Shown: in pieces, positions 35,710-43,120 of the stretch
Layout of the letters: every line of letters begins with the position of its first letter
How positions within the stretch are numbered: position 1 is the first letter of the stretch
From: Tenacibaculum discolor
GTDB taxonomy: Bacteria > Bacteroidota > Bacteroidia > Flavobacteriales > Flavobacteriaceae
Reading direction: 5' to 3'
DNA length: 64,000 bases
Assembly: GCF_003664185.1 (NCBI RefSeq)
Contig: NZ_RCCS01000006.1
Location: 1 to 64,000, forward strand
The notes under the pieces: generated by a model
What the model was told of the DNA's origin: nothing
Database searches by the model: none
What the model saw: the letters and a program-made list of their open reading frames with translations, nothing else
Made by a program: the position numbers and the translations under genes

Positions 35710-35982
35710 TTAAAGATTCTTTTTTAACCATTCGTTACGACATATTACATTTTGCCACGCTGCAATAGAGCCCGACTTAATAACGAATATTGAACTTCCT
35801 GAAGGAACGATGTCACTTATTTTATCTCTTACTTCCGTTGTTTTCTCTTCTGTGACAATTGCCCAAGTTGATTCTGTTATATGTGCCCACGTTCCATAAT
35901 CTTTGAAGAATTGATACAATTCTTCATATTGGTCGTCTGACGCATTTTTTAAATCGTAACTAATTATCAATGTTTTCTTCAT
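35710..35982 (-). CDS. SinR-like / Cas2-fold small protein
   Basis: 90 residues, all one domain. KTLIISYDL followed by helix, GTWAHITESTWAIVTEE and an SIFVIKSG strand gives the beta-alpha-beta-beta-alpha-beta pattern of the Cas2/VapD ferredoxin-like fold, and the sequence (STWAI, AAW, EWLKKNL) resembles proteins called SinR family in databases. It has no CRISPR array, cas1 or other cas gene near it, so it is not an adaptation Cas2. The Asp of SYDL matches the Cas2 metal position, but nuclease activity is not shown. It is the first gene of the pair with the two-TM protein. Family call is from recall. Confidence 0.65.
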   Translation of the reverse strand: MKKTLIISYDLKNASDDQYEELYQFFKDYGTWAHITESTWAIVTEEKTTEVRDKISDIVPSGSSIFVIKSGSIAAWQNVICRNEWLKKNL

Positions 35983-36204
35983 CTATAATACTTATTTTAA
36001 TGTAAGCTAACTTGTTTATATACGTAATAAAATTACTGTTATATTCTCTTAATGGTAAGATAAGCGTAACTTTTAGCAATTTTATACGCTATCAAATATA
36101 TTAAAATCAATAGGTTACCTGAGATAAAGTTATTAACGAGTTATCGGTATTTATTAACTAATTATACAATTTCAGCGAACTTACTACAAGGGGTGTACAA
36201 ATTC

Positions 36205-36220
36205 TTACGGAATTCCGTAA
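36205..36220. promoter_or_regulatory. Perfect 16-bp palindrome TTACGGAATTCCGTAA
   Basis: A complete inverted repeat with no loop in the 297-base gap between the accessory island and the Crp/Fnr gene. It has no T-run and is too symmetric for a typical terminator, so it could be a protein-binding site. Nothing else stands out in 35983-36279 apart from a GTTAGC near 36009. Confidence 0.4.
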
Positions 36221-36279
36221 ATCAATTAATTTTTATGATTTGTAAGGTGTTTTATTGAATGTTCTCTTTAAAGAAGGCT

Positions 36280-36876
36280 TTAACGATATACCTTTCGTTT
36301 GCTAATTTTTACGTCTCCCTTTTTTTCTAAGGACTTTATTACTCGAATAACCGTTTCCACTCGCAAACCTAAAATATCGGCTATTTGTTGACGTGTATAG
36401 GCTACTTTAAAAGAGAACTTTCCTTCAACTTTGTATACATCGTCTTTTAAATAATCAATAAAGCGGAGTACTCTGTGGGCAGGTTCTTGGCTAGATATTT
36501 CGGAAGCAATAATAGCTTTATAGTACAAACGTTTTGCTAAACTCTGGGTGATTTTTAAGTGAATTTCAGGATTGTCTTGTAGTAATTTAAACAAATCACT
36601 TTTAGCTAAAGTTAGAATTGTACTATCAGAAATTGCCACCGCATTGGCAGGATATTTTACATCAATAAATAAAGGAGGCTCACCAAAGCTTTGGTTTTTA
36701 TAAAATATTCCTTGAATAAACTCTTTACCATCATCATTAAAATTATTCATTTTTACAGCACCGTTTACTATTTGGTAATAATAATGTGCGGTTTGTTCTT
36801 CAGAAAAAATAATTTCGTCTTTTTGAAAATCTTTGGTTTCAGCGTGGTATTTTAATAAGAGTTCTTCTGGAATCAT
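36280..36876 (-). CDS. Crp/Fnr family transcriptional regulator
   Basis: 198 residues. An N-terminal cyclic-nucleotide-type beta-roll (about 15-120) is followed by the dimer helix and a C-terminal winged HTH: YTRQQIADILGLRVETVIRVIKSLEKKGDV. No cysteine cluster is present, so it is not an iron-sulfur FNR; the signal could be haem, a nucleotide or a redox state. It is divergent from the globin gene, and a 14-bp palindrome (36878-36891) lies one base before its own ATG. The same palindrome is found upstream of the membrane protein gene at 37345. This suggests that the regulator activates both and represses itself, possibly in response to NO or low oxygen. Confidence 0.88.
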   Translation of the reverse strand: MIPEELLLKYHAETKDFQKDEIIFSEEQTAHYYYQIVNGAVKMNNFNDDGKEFIQGIFYKNQSFGEPPLFIDVKYPANAVAISDSTILTLAKSDLFKLLQDNPEIHLKITQSLAKRLYYKAIIASEISSQEPAHRVLRFIDYLKDDVYKVEGKFSFKVAYTRQQIADILGLRVETVIRVIKSLEKKGDVKISKRKVYR

Positions 36877-36877
36877 T

Positions 36878-36891
36878 ATGATTTAAGTCAT
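36878..36891. promoter_or_regulatory. Crp/Fnr-type operator ATGATTTAAGTCAT
   Basis: A near-perfect 14-bp palindrome between the Crp/Fnr gene and the globin gene. Its centre is 29.5 bases before the globin -7 box, or about -42 from the expected transcription start, the class II activator position. It is one base from the regulator's own ATG. Confidence 0.65.
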
Positions 36892-36913
36892 AAATTGCAA
36901 TTGCATAAAGATA

Positions 36914-36921
36914 TACTTTTG
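36914..36921 (+). promoter_or_regulatory. -7 box of the globin gene
   Basis: TACTTTTG matches TAnnTTTG, 26 bases before the ATG at 36948. Confidence 0.55.
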
Positions 36922-36947
36922 TAGCGTATTTCAAGAACGATTTGTAA

Positions 36948-37355
36948 ATGGATAAAAGAGACATAGAAAATAGGGAAGATGTGTATAAGTTAGTATCAAC
37001 CTTTTATAATGATAAAATTAGAAAGGATGATTTTATAGGTCCTATTTTTTTAAAAACAATTCCAGAAGAAACCTGGGAACCTCATTTACAAAAACTCACC
37101 GATTTTTGGGAAACGAATTTGTTTTTTGTTAGAAAGTTTAAAGGAAACCCGATGAAAGCACACAAAGATGTAGATAGAAATTTTGAGTATGCTATTTATC
37201 AAGAACACTTTGGACGCTGGTTGCAATTGTGGTTTGAAACAGTTGATGAACTTTTTGACGGAACAAAAGCGCATGAAGCGAAAGAAAGAGCTAGAAACAT
37301 AGCCTCTATGCTCTTTTTTAGAATGTTTGAAGCAAAACCAAAGCCTACTTCATAA
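36948..37355 (+). CDS. Group III truncated haemoglobin
   Basis: 135 residues, the size of the family. Recognisable features are the start REDVYKLVSTFYNDKIRKDDFIGPIF, FWETNLF, the distal helix with NPMKAH (His72) and the proximal helix EHFGRWLQLWFETVDELF (His87 as the likely haem ligand), then a C-terminal helix. Group III globins bind haem and are linked to nitric oxide or peroxide handling. It is divergent from the Crp/Fnr gene and has its operator at the class II distance, so it is probably activated by that regulator. Its 3' end overlaps that of the convergent membrane protein gene by 11 bases. Confidence 0.9.
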   Translation: MDKRDIENREDVYKLVSTFYNDKIRKDDFIGPIFLKTIPEETWEPHLQKLTDFWETNLFFVRKFKGNPMKAHKDVDRNFEYAIYQEHFGRWLQLWFETVDELFDGTKAHEAKERARNIASMLFFRMFEAKPKPTS

Positions 37356-37686
37356 GTATTTGATAAAAAATCATAAAGATATTTCCTAAAAAGCTAATAA
37401 TAAAAGCCCAAACTATTGTTTTAAAAGGGCGTTGACTTATGGCAGCAGCATTTGCTCCCATAGCGGTTACACAAGCAAAAATTAAAGCGAATAAATTCAC
37501 ATCTCCATCTACAGCTAAAGCAGCTGTAAATGAGGCTATCATAGAACCTACAGTAATTAAAATTATTGATATGCCTATACTGTATTTTTCTCCTTCGGCT
37601 ATTTTTTGGTTGATATAAGCTAAAAAACCTAATAGAGAGGTTCTTTGATTCATTTTTTCTGAGGTTAAGTTTTCTGTAGTTACCAT
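37345..37686 (-). CDS. Small membrane protein with shared Crp/Fnr operator
   Basis: 113 residues. After a cytosolic N-terminus of about 35 residues come three predicted helices (about 36-58, 62-84 and 90-112), with small-residue-rich faces (ACVTAMGANAAAIS). No named family recognised. It converges with the globin gene, with an 11-base 3' overlap, and has the same operator 29.5 bases from its -7 box, so the two are expected to be switched on together. A role in NO or respiratory stress is inferred from that. An overlapping frame on the same strand (37421-37690) is out of phase and was not used. Confidence 0.72.
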   Translation of the reverse strand: MVTTENLTSEKMNQRTSLLGFLAYINQKIAEGEKYSIGISIILITVGSMIASFTAALAVDGDVNLFALIFACVTAMGANAAAISQRPFKTIVWAFIISFLGNIFMIFYQILMK

Positions 37687-37702
37687 ACATAATAGTTTTT
37701 AG

Positions 37703-37710
37703 TAAAATTA
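37703..37710 (-). promoter_or_regulatory. -7-like box for the small membrane protein
   Basis: TAATTTTA on the minus strand, one mismatch from TAnnTTTG, 17 bases before the ATG. Confidence 0.4.
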
Positions 37711-37732
37711 TGTAACTGATAACTAGTTTTTT

Positions 37733-37746
37733 ATGATTGAAGTCAT
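37733..37746. promoter_or_regulatory. Second Crp/Fnr-type operator ATGATTGAAGTCAT
   Basis: Identical to the operator at 36878-36891 at 13 of 14 positions. Its centre is 29.5 bases upstream of the minus-strand -7-like box, the same distance as in the globin promoter. Confidence 0.65.
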
Positions 37747-37815
37747 AAATGAAAAAGAAGAAAAGGTCTTTTTATTTGTTAGATATTTTTATCTTCACAT
37801 ACTAAAATAAGCTGA

Positions 37816-39834
37816 GTGGAGTCAATAACTATAATTTACATTGTATTAGCCGTATTAATAAGCGTAGCCATTGCTTTTTTTCAATATTTCTATAAGGTAA
37901 ATAGAACTCCGAAAGTACATATCTTACTTTTTAGCTTAAAGGCACTGAGTCTCTTTTTAATTGGGTTGCTATTGATTAATCCGAAGATAACAACTCTTGA
38001 AACGGAAAATATAAAACCTGTGTTATCTGTATTGGCAGACAATTCGTTATCTACTCAATTTTTTAAAGAAGAAAAAAAGGTACAAGAATTAATATCAAAA
38101 GTAGAAAGCAACGAAGAACTTCAAGATAAATTTGACGTACAGTATTTTTCGTTTGGGAATGATATTAAGGTGTTGGATAGTTTATCTTTTGCTGAAACAC
38201 AAACAGATATTTCAAAAGCAGTTGAAGCCGTTAATGAATTGAATAAAGATAAAAATGCAGCTACTATTTTAATAACCGATGGAAATCAAACCCAAGGAAA
38301 CGATTACGAGTTTTCATCAACAAAGCATAAAGTATTTCCTATAGTTATTGGTGATACTATTAAGTATCAAGATATTCAAATTTCGCAGTTAAATGTGAAT
38401 AAGTATAGCTATGTAAAGAACAAGTTTCCTGTAGAAGCATTGTTGTATTATGAAGGAAAAGAAACGGTGAACACTACTTTTTCAATCGTAAAAAACGGGA
38501 GCAGAGTTTTCTCAAAAAGAGTGCGTTTCTCACCAGAAAATCCTGTGCAAACTGTTACAGCCAATTTAGTGTCTAATACCAAAGGAGTACACTATTACAC
38601 AGCGTCGATAAGTAGTATAGCAAATGAAAAAAACACGAAGAACAATTATAAAAGCTTTTCAGTTGAAGTTTTAGATGAGCAAACCAAAGTTTTATTGCTC
38701 AGTTCTTTTTTACATCCAGATTTAGGGGCACTAAAAAAAGCGATAGAGAGCAATAAACAACGCAAAGTAGACATTGCTTTGATACAGGATAAGAATATAA
38801 ACTTAGATGCGTATCAGTTTTTTGTTTTATATCAACCTAACAGCTATTTTAAAACAACTTTAGAAAAAATACAATCTAACTTTTTACTGGTTTCAGGAAC
38901 TAAAACAGATTGGAACTTTTTGAATAGTCAAGGTTTAGGAGTTCAAAAAAGAGTTATCAATCAAAAAGAAGAATATACTGCTATTTACAATCCAGATTTT
39001 CTAACTTTTTACCAAGAGGATATAGGTTTTGGTCAATTTCCACCACTAAAAGACAAGTTTGGAGAAGTACAGGTTAAAAAAGAATCTCAAAGCTTGTTGT
39101 ATCAGAAGTACGCAGGGGTAGAAACCACACAACCGTTATTATCAACCTTTGAAGAGAATGATAAAAAGTATGCAATACTATTTGGTGAGGGTATTTGGAA
39201 ATGGAGAGCTGCCAGTTATTTAAAAGAGAAAAACTTTGAAAGCTTTGATACGTTTGTAGGAAACTTAGTTCAGTATTTAGCATCAACTAAAAAGAGAAGA
39301 CGTTTAGATGTAAAAGCACAACGTTTGTATGCAGCTAATGAGCCCATAACCATAAGCGCTTTTTATGTTGATAAAAACTACCAATTTGATAGCAGAGCAT
39401 CTTTAGAGTTAACAGTAACTAATTTAGAAACAAAGGCTAAAAAGAGCATTCCGTTTTCTTTATTTAACAACTCGTATCAAGTTGCTGTTGAAGGATTAGC
39501 CTCAGGAGAATATTCATATACAGTAACAGTAAAGAACCAAAATATAAGTAGTTCAGGTAGGTTTAAAATTGAAGATTATCAGATAGAAGAGCAGTTTACC
39601 AATGCTAATTTTAAGAAATTAGAACAGCTAGCGTTAAAAACAGACGGAGCTATAGTTTATGCAGATAAAGTTGACGATTTATTAAAAAAGATACAAGAAG
39701 ATGCATCTTTTTATACCACACAAAAGTCTATTACCAAAAAACAAAGTTTAGTTGATTGGAAATGGTTGTTATTATTGATTATAGTTTTGTTATCAATAGA
39801 GTGGTTTGTTAGAAAATATTATGGTAAAATATGA
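37816..39834 (+). CDS. VWA-type membrane protein, Bat-like
   Basis: 672 residues from a GTG start. Two N-terminal helices (about 4-24 and 34-54) and one C-terminal helix (WKWLLLLIIVLLSIEWF) bracket a large soluble part. It contains a MIDAS-type DNSLS motif (75-79) and ITDGNQT, as in von Willebrand factor A domains, then a series of beta-sandwich segments. The layout resembles flavobacterial VWA membrane proteins of unknown role that act in the envelope. Its stop overlaps the start of the next gene by four bases (ATGA), so it probably heads an operon with the CPXCG and thioesterase genes. No Bat operon partners are seen. Confidence 0.75.
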   Translation: MESITIIYIVLAVLISVAIAFFQYFYKVNRTPKVHILLFSLKALSLFLIGLLLINPKITTLETENIKPVLSVLADNSLSTQFFKEEKKVQELISKVESNEELQDKFDVQYFSFGNDIKVLDSLSFAETQTDISKAVEAVNELNKDKNAATILITDGNQTQGNDYEFSSTKHKVFPIVIGDTIKYQDIQISQLNVNKYSYVKNKFPVEALLYYEGKETVNTTFSIVKNGSRVFSKRVRFSPENPVQTVTANLVSNTKGVHYYTASISSIANEKNTKNNYKSFSVEVLDEQTKVLLLSSFLHPDLGALKKAIESNKQRKVDIALIQDKNINLDAYQFFVLYQPNSYFKTTLEKIQSNFLLVSGTKTDWNFLNSQGLGVQKRVINQKEEYTAIYNPDFLTFYQEDIGFGQFPPLKDKFGEVQVKKESQSLLYQKYAGVETTQPLLSTFEENDKKYAILFGEGIWKWRAASYLKEKNFESFDTFVGNLVQYLASTKKRRRLDVKAQRLYAANEPITISAFYVDKNYQFDSRASLELTVTNLETKAKKSIPFSLFNNSYQVAVEGLASGEYSYTVTVKNQNISSSGRFKIEDYQIEEQFTNANFKKLEQLALKTDGAIVYADKVDDLLKKIQEDASFYTTQKSITKKQSLVDWKWLLLLIIVLLSIEWFVRKYYGKI

Positions 39835-40013
39835 TGTATGAACACTTTTTTCAATGTCCGCATTGTTGGGAAGAAATTTCCATGTTGCTGGATGCTAGTA
39901 CATCTGAAACCTATGTAGAAGATTGTGAGGTATGTTGCAATCCTATACAAATAACTTTTACCTTTGTAAATAACGATTTAGTAGCTTTTGAAGCTAAAAA
40001 TATAGAACAATAA
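39831..40013 (+). CDS. CPXCG motif cysteine-rich protein
   Basis: 60 residues. Two cysteine pairs, CPHC near residue 9 and CEVCC near residue 32 in EDCEVCCNPI, form a zinc-ribbon-like site. This matches the small cysteine-rich family named for its CPXCG motif, found in many Proteobacteria and Bacteroidota; function is unknown. The start overlaps the previous stop (ATGA); an alternative ATG three bases later is possible. The next gene starts five bases after its stop. Confidence 0.85.
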   Translation: MMYEHFFQCPHCWEEISMLLDASTSETYVEDCEVCCNPIQITFTFVNNDLVAFEAKNIEQ

Positions 40014-40018
40014 ATACG

Positions 40019-40417
40019 ATGAGATTTCACACACGTAAATGGGTAAAACCAGAAGATTTAAATCCTAACGGAACACTTTTCGGAGGACGATTATTACAAT
40101 GGATTGATGAGGAAGTAGCGTTATATGCTATTATTCAGTTAGAAATTCCAAAAACAGTAACCAAGTTTATGTCTGAAATAAATTTTGTTAGTTCAGCAAA
40201 ACAAGGAGATATTGTAGAAATAGGAATTGATGTAGTAAAGTTTGGTACAACGTCTATCACCTTAAGCTGTGAGGTTCGTAACAAAATAACCCGAAAAACA
40301 ATTATTGCAATTGATAAAATTATCATGGTGAGTTTAGACGAAGAAGGGAAGCCTTTTGCACATGGTAAAACAAAAATAGAGTATGTTAAAGATAGGTTAG
40401 ATAATGAAGATTCATAA
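40019..40417 (+). CDS. Acyl-CoA thioesterase, hotdog fold
   Basis: 132 residues forming a single hotdog domain of the YciA/acyl-CoA hydrolase type: PEDLNPNGTLFGGRLLQWIDEEVALYA contains the conserved N-G-x-x-F-G-G loop and the catalytic Asp of WIDE. The following strands (KFMSEINFVSSAKQGDIVEIGIDVV) fit the family. It should hydrolyse fatty acyl-CoA in the cytosol. It is third in a tight operon with the VWA and CPXCG genes. A link to those is not evident; co-transcription may be historical. Confidence 0.88.
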   Translation: MRFHTRKWVKPEDLNPNGTLFGGRLLQWIDEEVALYAIIQLEIPKTVTKFMSEINFVSSAKQGDIVEIGIDVVKFGTTSITLSCEVRNKITRKTIIAIDKIIMVSLDEEGKPFAHGKTKIEYVKDRLDNEDS

Positions 40418-40424
40418 ATTTTTA

Positions 40425-40432
40425 TAATTTTG
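40425..40432 (+). promoter_or_regulatory. -7 box for the small His-rich gene at 40451
   Basis: TAATTTTG matches TAnnTTTG and lies 18 bases before the GTG start, giving a leader of about 12 bases. Confidence 0.5.
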
Positions 40433-40450
40433 TAACCCTAAACAGTATTC

Positions 40451-40789
40451 GTGAAAAACAGTATCATCATATTATTAACCTTATTATTAGTTGTGCCTCC
40501 TTTACAGGCACATACTGATGCTGTGGTTTTTGTTGCTGAATCAGAAGTGCATCACGATGTGTTAAATGAAGATCATCAAGATGAGCATCATCAGCATGAT
40601 ACTGAAGAAGAAAAAAACAAAGAACATCACCATCATTGTAACGTAATTACTGTTACAGCAGATTTTATACCAACCGATTATAGTTTTGATATTCCTATTT
40701 TTTTAGAAATAAGAAATAGTATTAACTTCTATCAAAACACATACTACAATTCATACTTGTCGGCTATTTTTCAGCCACCAAAATTTTAA
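40451..40789 (+). CDS. Small His-rich periplasmic protein before a TonB receptor
   Basis: 112 residues with a GTG start. The signal peptide (IIILLTLLLVVPPLQA) has a normal cleavage site before HTDA. The mature part has a dense His/Asp/Glu cluster (HHDVLNEDHQDEHHQHDTE and EHHHHC) typical of metal binding, and ends YYNSYLSAIFQPPKF. That ending matches the protein at 15288 (FQPPRYI), pointing to common descent. It starts a metal-type unit: TonB receptor 110 bases downstream and then a CDF exporter. It may buffer zinc or another metal; that is inference. Confidence 0.78.
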   Translation: MKNSIIILLTLLLVVPPLQAHTDAVVFVAESEVHHDVLNEDHQDEHHQHDTEEEKNKEHHHHCNVITVTADFIPTDYSFDIPIFLEIRNSINFYQNTYYNSYLSAIFQPPKF

Positions 40790-40898
40790 ATTAATTATTC
40801 TCGGTTTGCTTTCGAAGATATACGAAAGTAGTTCTTGCATCTTTTTTATTAAAAAGGTGTCAGCTTACAAATACATATAATTAATTTAAAAGAAACAC

Positions 40899-43052
40899 AT
40901 GTTAAAAAATATAGTGTTAGCGGTAGTAATGGTACTATCTGCTATTCAAATAAACGCGCAAAATTCAGTAGAATTTAAAGTAATTTCTGATGAAAAAGAA
41001 CCAGTTATTGGTGCATCAGTATATATAAAAAACACCACATTAGGAGAAGAAACTAATTTAGACGGAATTGCAATTATCAATAATATCCCTAACGGGAAGC
41101 AAACTTTTGTAGTATCGTTTATAGGGTTTGAAACGGTTGAAAAAGTCATAACCTTTCCAATAACAAAGAAACAATTTGTGATAGAGCTTCACGAAGATGA
41201 AGAAACTTTAGAAGCGGTTGTAATTCAATCAACAAGAAGTAAAAGAGCAATTGCTGAAATTCCGACTAGAATAGAGGTAGTAGGAGCTGAAGAATTGGGT
41301 GAAAAAGCGGTTATGAATTCAGCAAATATAGCCATGGTTTTACGTGAAAGTACAGGGATACAAATGCAGCAAACATCTGCAAATTCAGCCAATCAAAGTA
41401 TACGTATTCAAGGGTTAGATGGGCGATTTACGCAATTACTAAAAGACGGATTTCCTTTATTTGGAGGATTCTCTAGTGGATTGAGTATTATGCAAATTCC
41501 ACCGTTAGATTTACAACAAGTAGAAATTATTAAAGGAAGTTCATCAACCTTATATGGAGGAGGAGCTATTGCAGGTTTGGTAAACTTAGTGTCAAAAAAG
41601 CCAAAAGACAAACGAGAAGTTAGCCTAATGTTCGATCAAACTTCACGTAACGGAAGCACCATAAATGCTTTTTATAGTGAACGTTTTAATAAGTTTGGAG
41701 TTACTTTGTATGGTTCAGCAAACAGACAAGAAGCAACCGATGTAAACGATGATCATTTTTCTGATATTCCAAAAGTTAGAAGTTTTAGTATTAACCCGTC
41801 GTTATTTTATTACCCGAATGAAAAAGAAGAATGGCGCTTGAATTTTGGGACAACTATAGAGAATCGAATAGGTGGAGATACTGATGTAATAGCAGGAAAT
41901 ATGACCACCGATCATAGTTTTTTTGAAGAAAACAAATCGGAACGTTATTCAACACAATTGTCATATTCTAATGATATTTCAGAAGATAAAAGTTTTCATT
42001 TTAAAAACAGTGTAAGCTATTTTAAAAGAAATTTAACTTCACCAGATTATGAATTTGATGGAAAGCAATGGGCTACTTTTACTGAAGCAACATATAACTT
42101 ATACAACCTTACTTCTGATTGGGTTTTTGGAGGGAACATCATAACTGAAAACTTTATAGAAAACCCAACAACAGATTTAGATAGAAGTTACAAGCAATTT
42201 ACCTTTGGAGGGTTTACTCAAAATAACTGGCGACTTTCAAACAATTTAACGCTGGAAAGTGGTTTACGAACAGATTATAATGATCATTATGGAACATTTG
42301 TACTTCCTAGAGCTTCATTGTTTATTAAATATGATGAAAAGATTTCGAGTAGGATAGGAGGAGGTTTAGGTTATAAAATTCCTACAATCTTTACTGAAGA
42401 TGCTGAATTACGCTCGTATCAAAATGTAATGCCAATTAACCTGACTGATTTTGAAGCGGAAACTTCTATTGGATTTAATGCAGATGTAAATTATAAAACA
42501 AGAATATTTAATGATAATGTGTCATTATCTTTTAATCAATTAGTGTTTTACACACAGTTGAAAAATTCTCTTTTATTGGAAGAGAACGGGACGAATTATG
42601 AGTTTATAAATGCTAGCAGTTCATTAAATAGTTATGGAGCTGAAACTAATTTAAAGTTGAAATACAAAGATTTTATACTTTTTACGAATTATGCTTATAA
42701 CAATGTTGAAATTGATAATAATCAAAAAGCATTAACACCAAAGCATAGTTTTGGAGGAGTATTAATGTATGAAGTACATGATAAGTGGCGAATAGGTTAT
42801 GAAGCTTACTACAAGAGTTCTCAGTTGAGAAACAACTTAACAGAAACTCCTGATTATTGGACAATGGGCTTTATGGCAATGAGAACGTTTGGTAAGGTTA
42901 GTTTGTATGCAAATTTTGAAAATTTTACAGATACCAAACAACAAAACTATCAAGATATGATAGAAGCACCACATAACGATCCTTCTTTTACAGATATTTG
43001 GGCACCAACTGACGGGTTTATTTTCAACGCTGGAATCTTGGTGAAGCTATAA
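40899..43052 (+). CDS. TonB-dependent receptor with carboxypeptidase-regulatory domain
   Basis: 717 residues: signal peptide ending INAQ, a CarboxypepD-reg-like sandwich (about 22-105), a plug with ESTGIQMQQTSANSANQSIRIQGLDGRFTQLLKDG and KGSSSTLYGGGAIAGLVNLVSKKPK, and a long beta-barrel ending in an aromatic strand (FIFNAGILVKL). It imports a ligand across the outer membrane with energy from TonB. A small His-rich protein precedes it and a CDF metal exporter follows, so a metal or metal-chelate substrate is likely but not proven. A terminator lies four bases after its stop. Confidence 0.9.
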   Translation: MLKNIVLAVVMVLSAIQINAQNSVEFKVISDEKEPVIGASVYIKNTTLGEETNLDGIAIINNIPNGKQTFVVSFIGFETVEKVITFPITKKQFVIELHEDEETLEAVVIQSTRSKRAIAEIPTRIEVVGAEELGEKAVMNSANIAMVLRESTGIQMQQTSANSANQSIRIQGLDGRFTQLLKDGFPLFGGFSSGLSIMQIPPLDLQQVEIIKGSSSTLYGGGAIAGLVNLVSKKPKDKREVSLMFDQTSRNGSTINAFYSERFNKFGVTLYGSANRQEATDVNDDHFSDIPKVRSFSINPSLFYYPNEKEEWRLNFGTTIENRIGGDTDVIAGNMTTDHSFFEENKSERYSTQLSYSNDISEDKSFHFKNSVSYFKRNLTSPDYEFDGKQWATFTEATYNLYNLTSDWVFGGNIITENFIENPTTDLDRSYKQFTFGGFTQNNWRLSNNLTLESGLRTDYNDHYGTFVLPRASLFIKYDEKISSRIGGGLGYKIPTIFTEDAELRSYQNVMPINLTDFEAETSIGFNADVNYKTRIFNDNVSLSFNQLVFYTQLKNSLLLEENGTNYEFINASSSLNSYGAETNLKLKYKDFILFTNYAYNNVEIDNNQKALTPKHSFGGVLMYEVHDKWRIGYEAYYKSSQLRNNLTETPDYWTMGFMAMRTFGKVSLYANFENFTDTKQQNYQDMIEAPHNDPSFTDIWAPTDGFIFNAGILVKL

Positions 43053-43055
43053 GAG

Positions 43056-43082
43056 AAAGAGGAGTTTTTACTCCTCTTTTTT
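43056..43082 (+). terminator. Terminator after the TonB receptor gene
   Basis: AAAGAGGAGT pairs with ACTCCTCTTT (43056-43065 and 43070-43079), loop TTTT, then a T-run to 43082. Confidence 0.88.
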
Positions 43083-43120
43083 GCATCTTTTTTATACATT
43101 TAAAGTCAATTAATAAAAAC

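Noticed and set aside
35710..35982. CRISPR adaptation protein Cas2
   Set aside because: The fold looks similar but there is no array, cas1 or other cas gene; the sequence is closer to SinR-like small proteins.
35279..35982. Panoptes-type defence pair (minimal CRISPR polymerase plus two-TM effector)
   Set aside because: The small protein has no GGDD-type polymerase motif and is too short for a Cas10-like palm.
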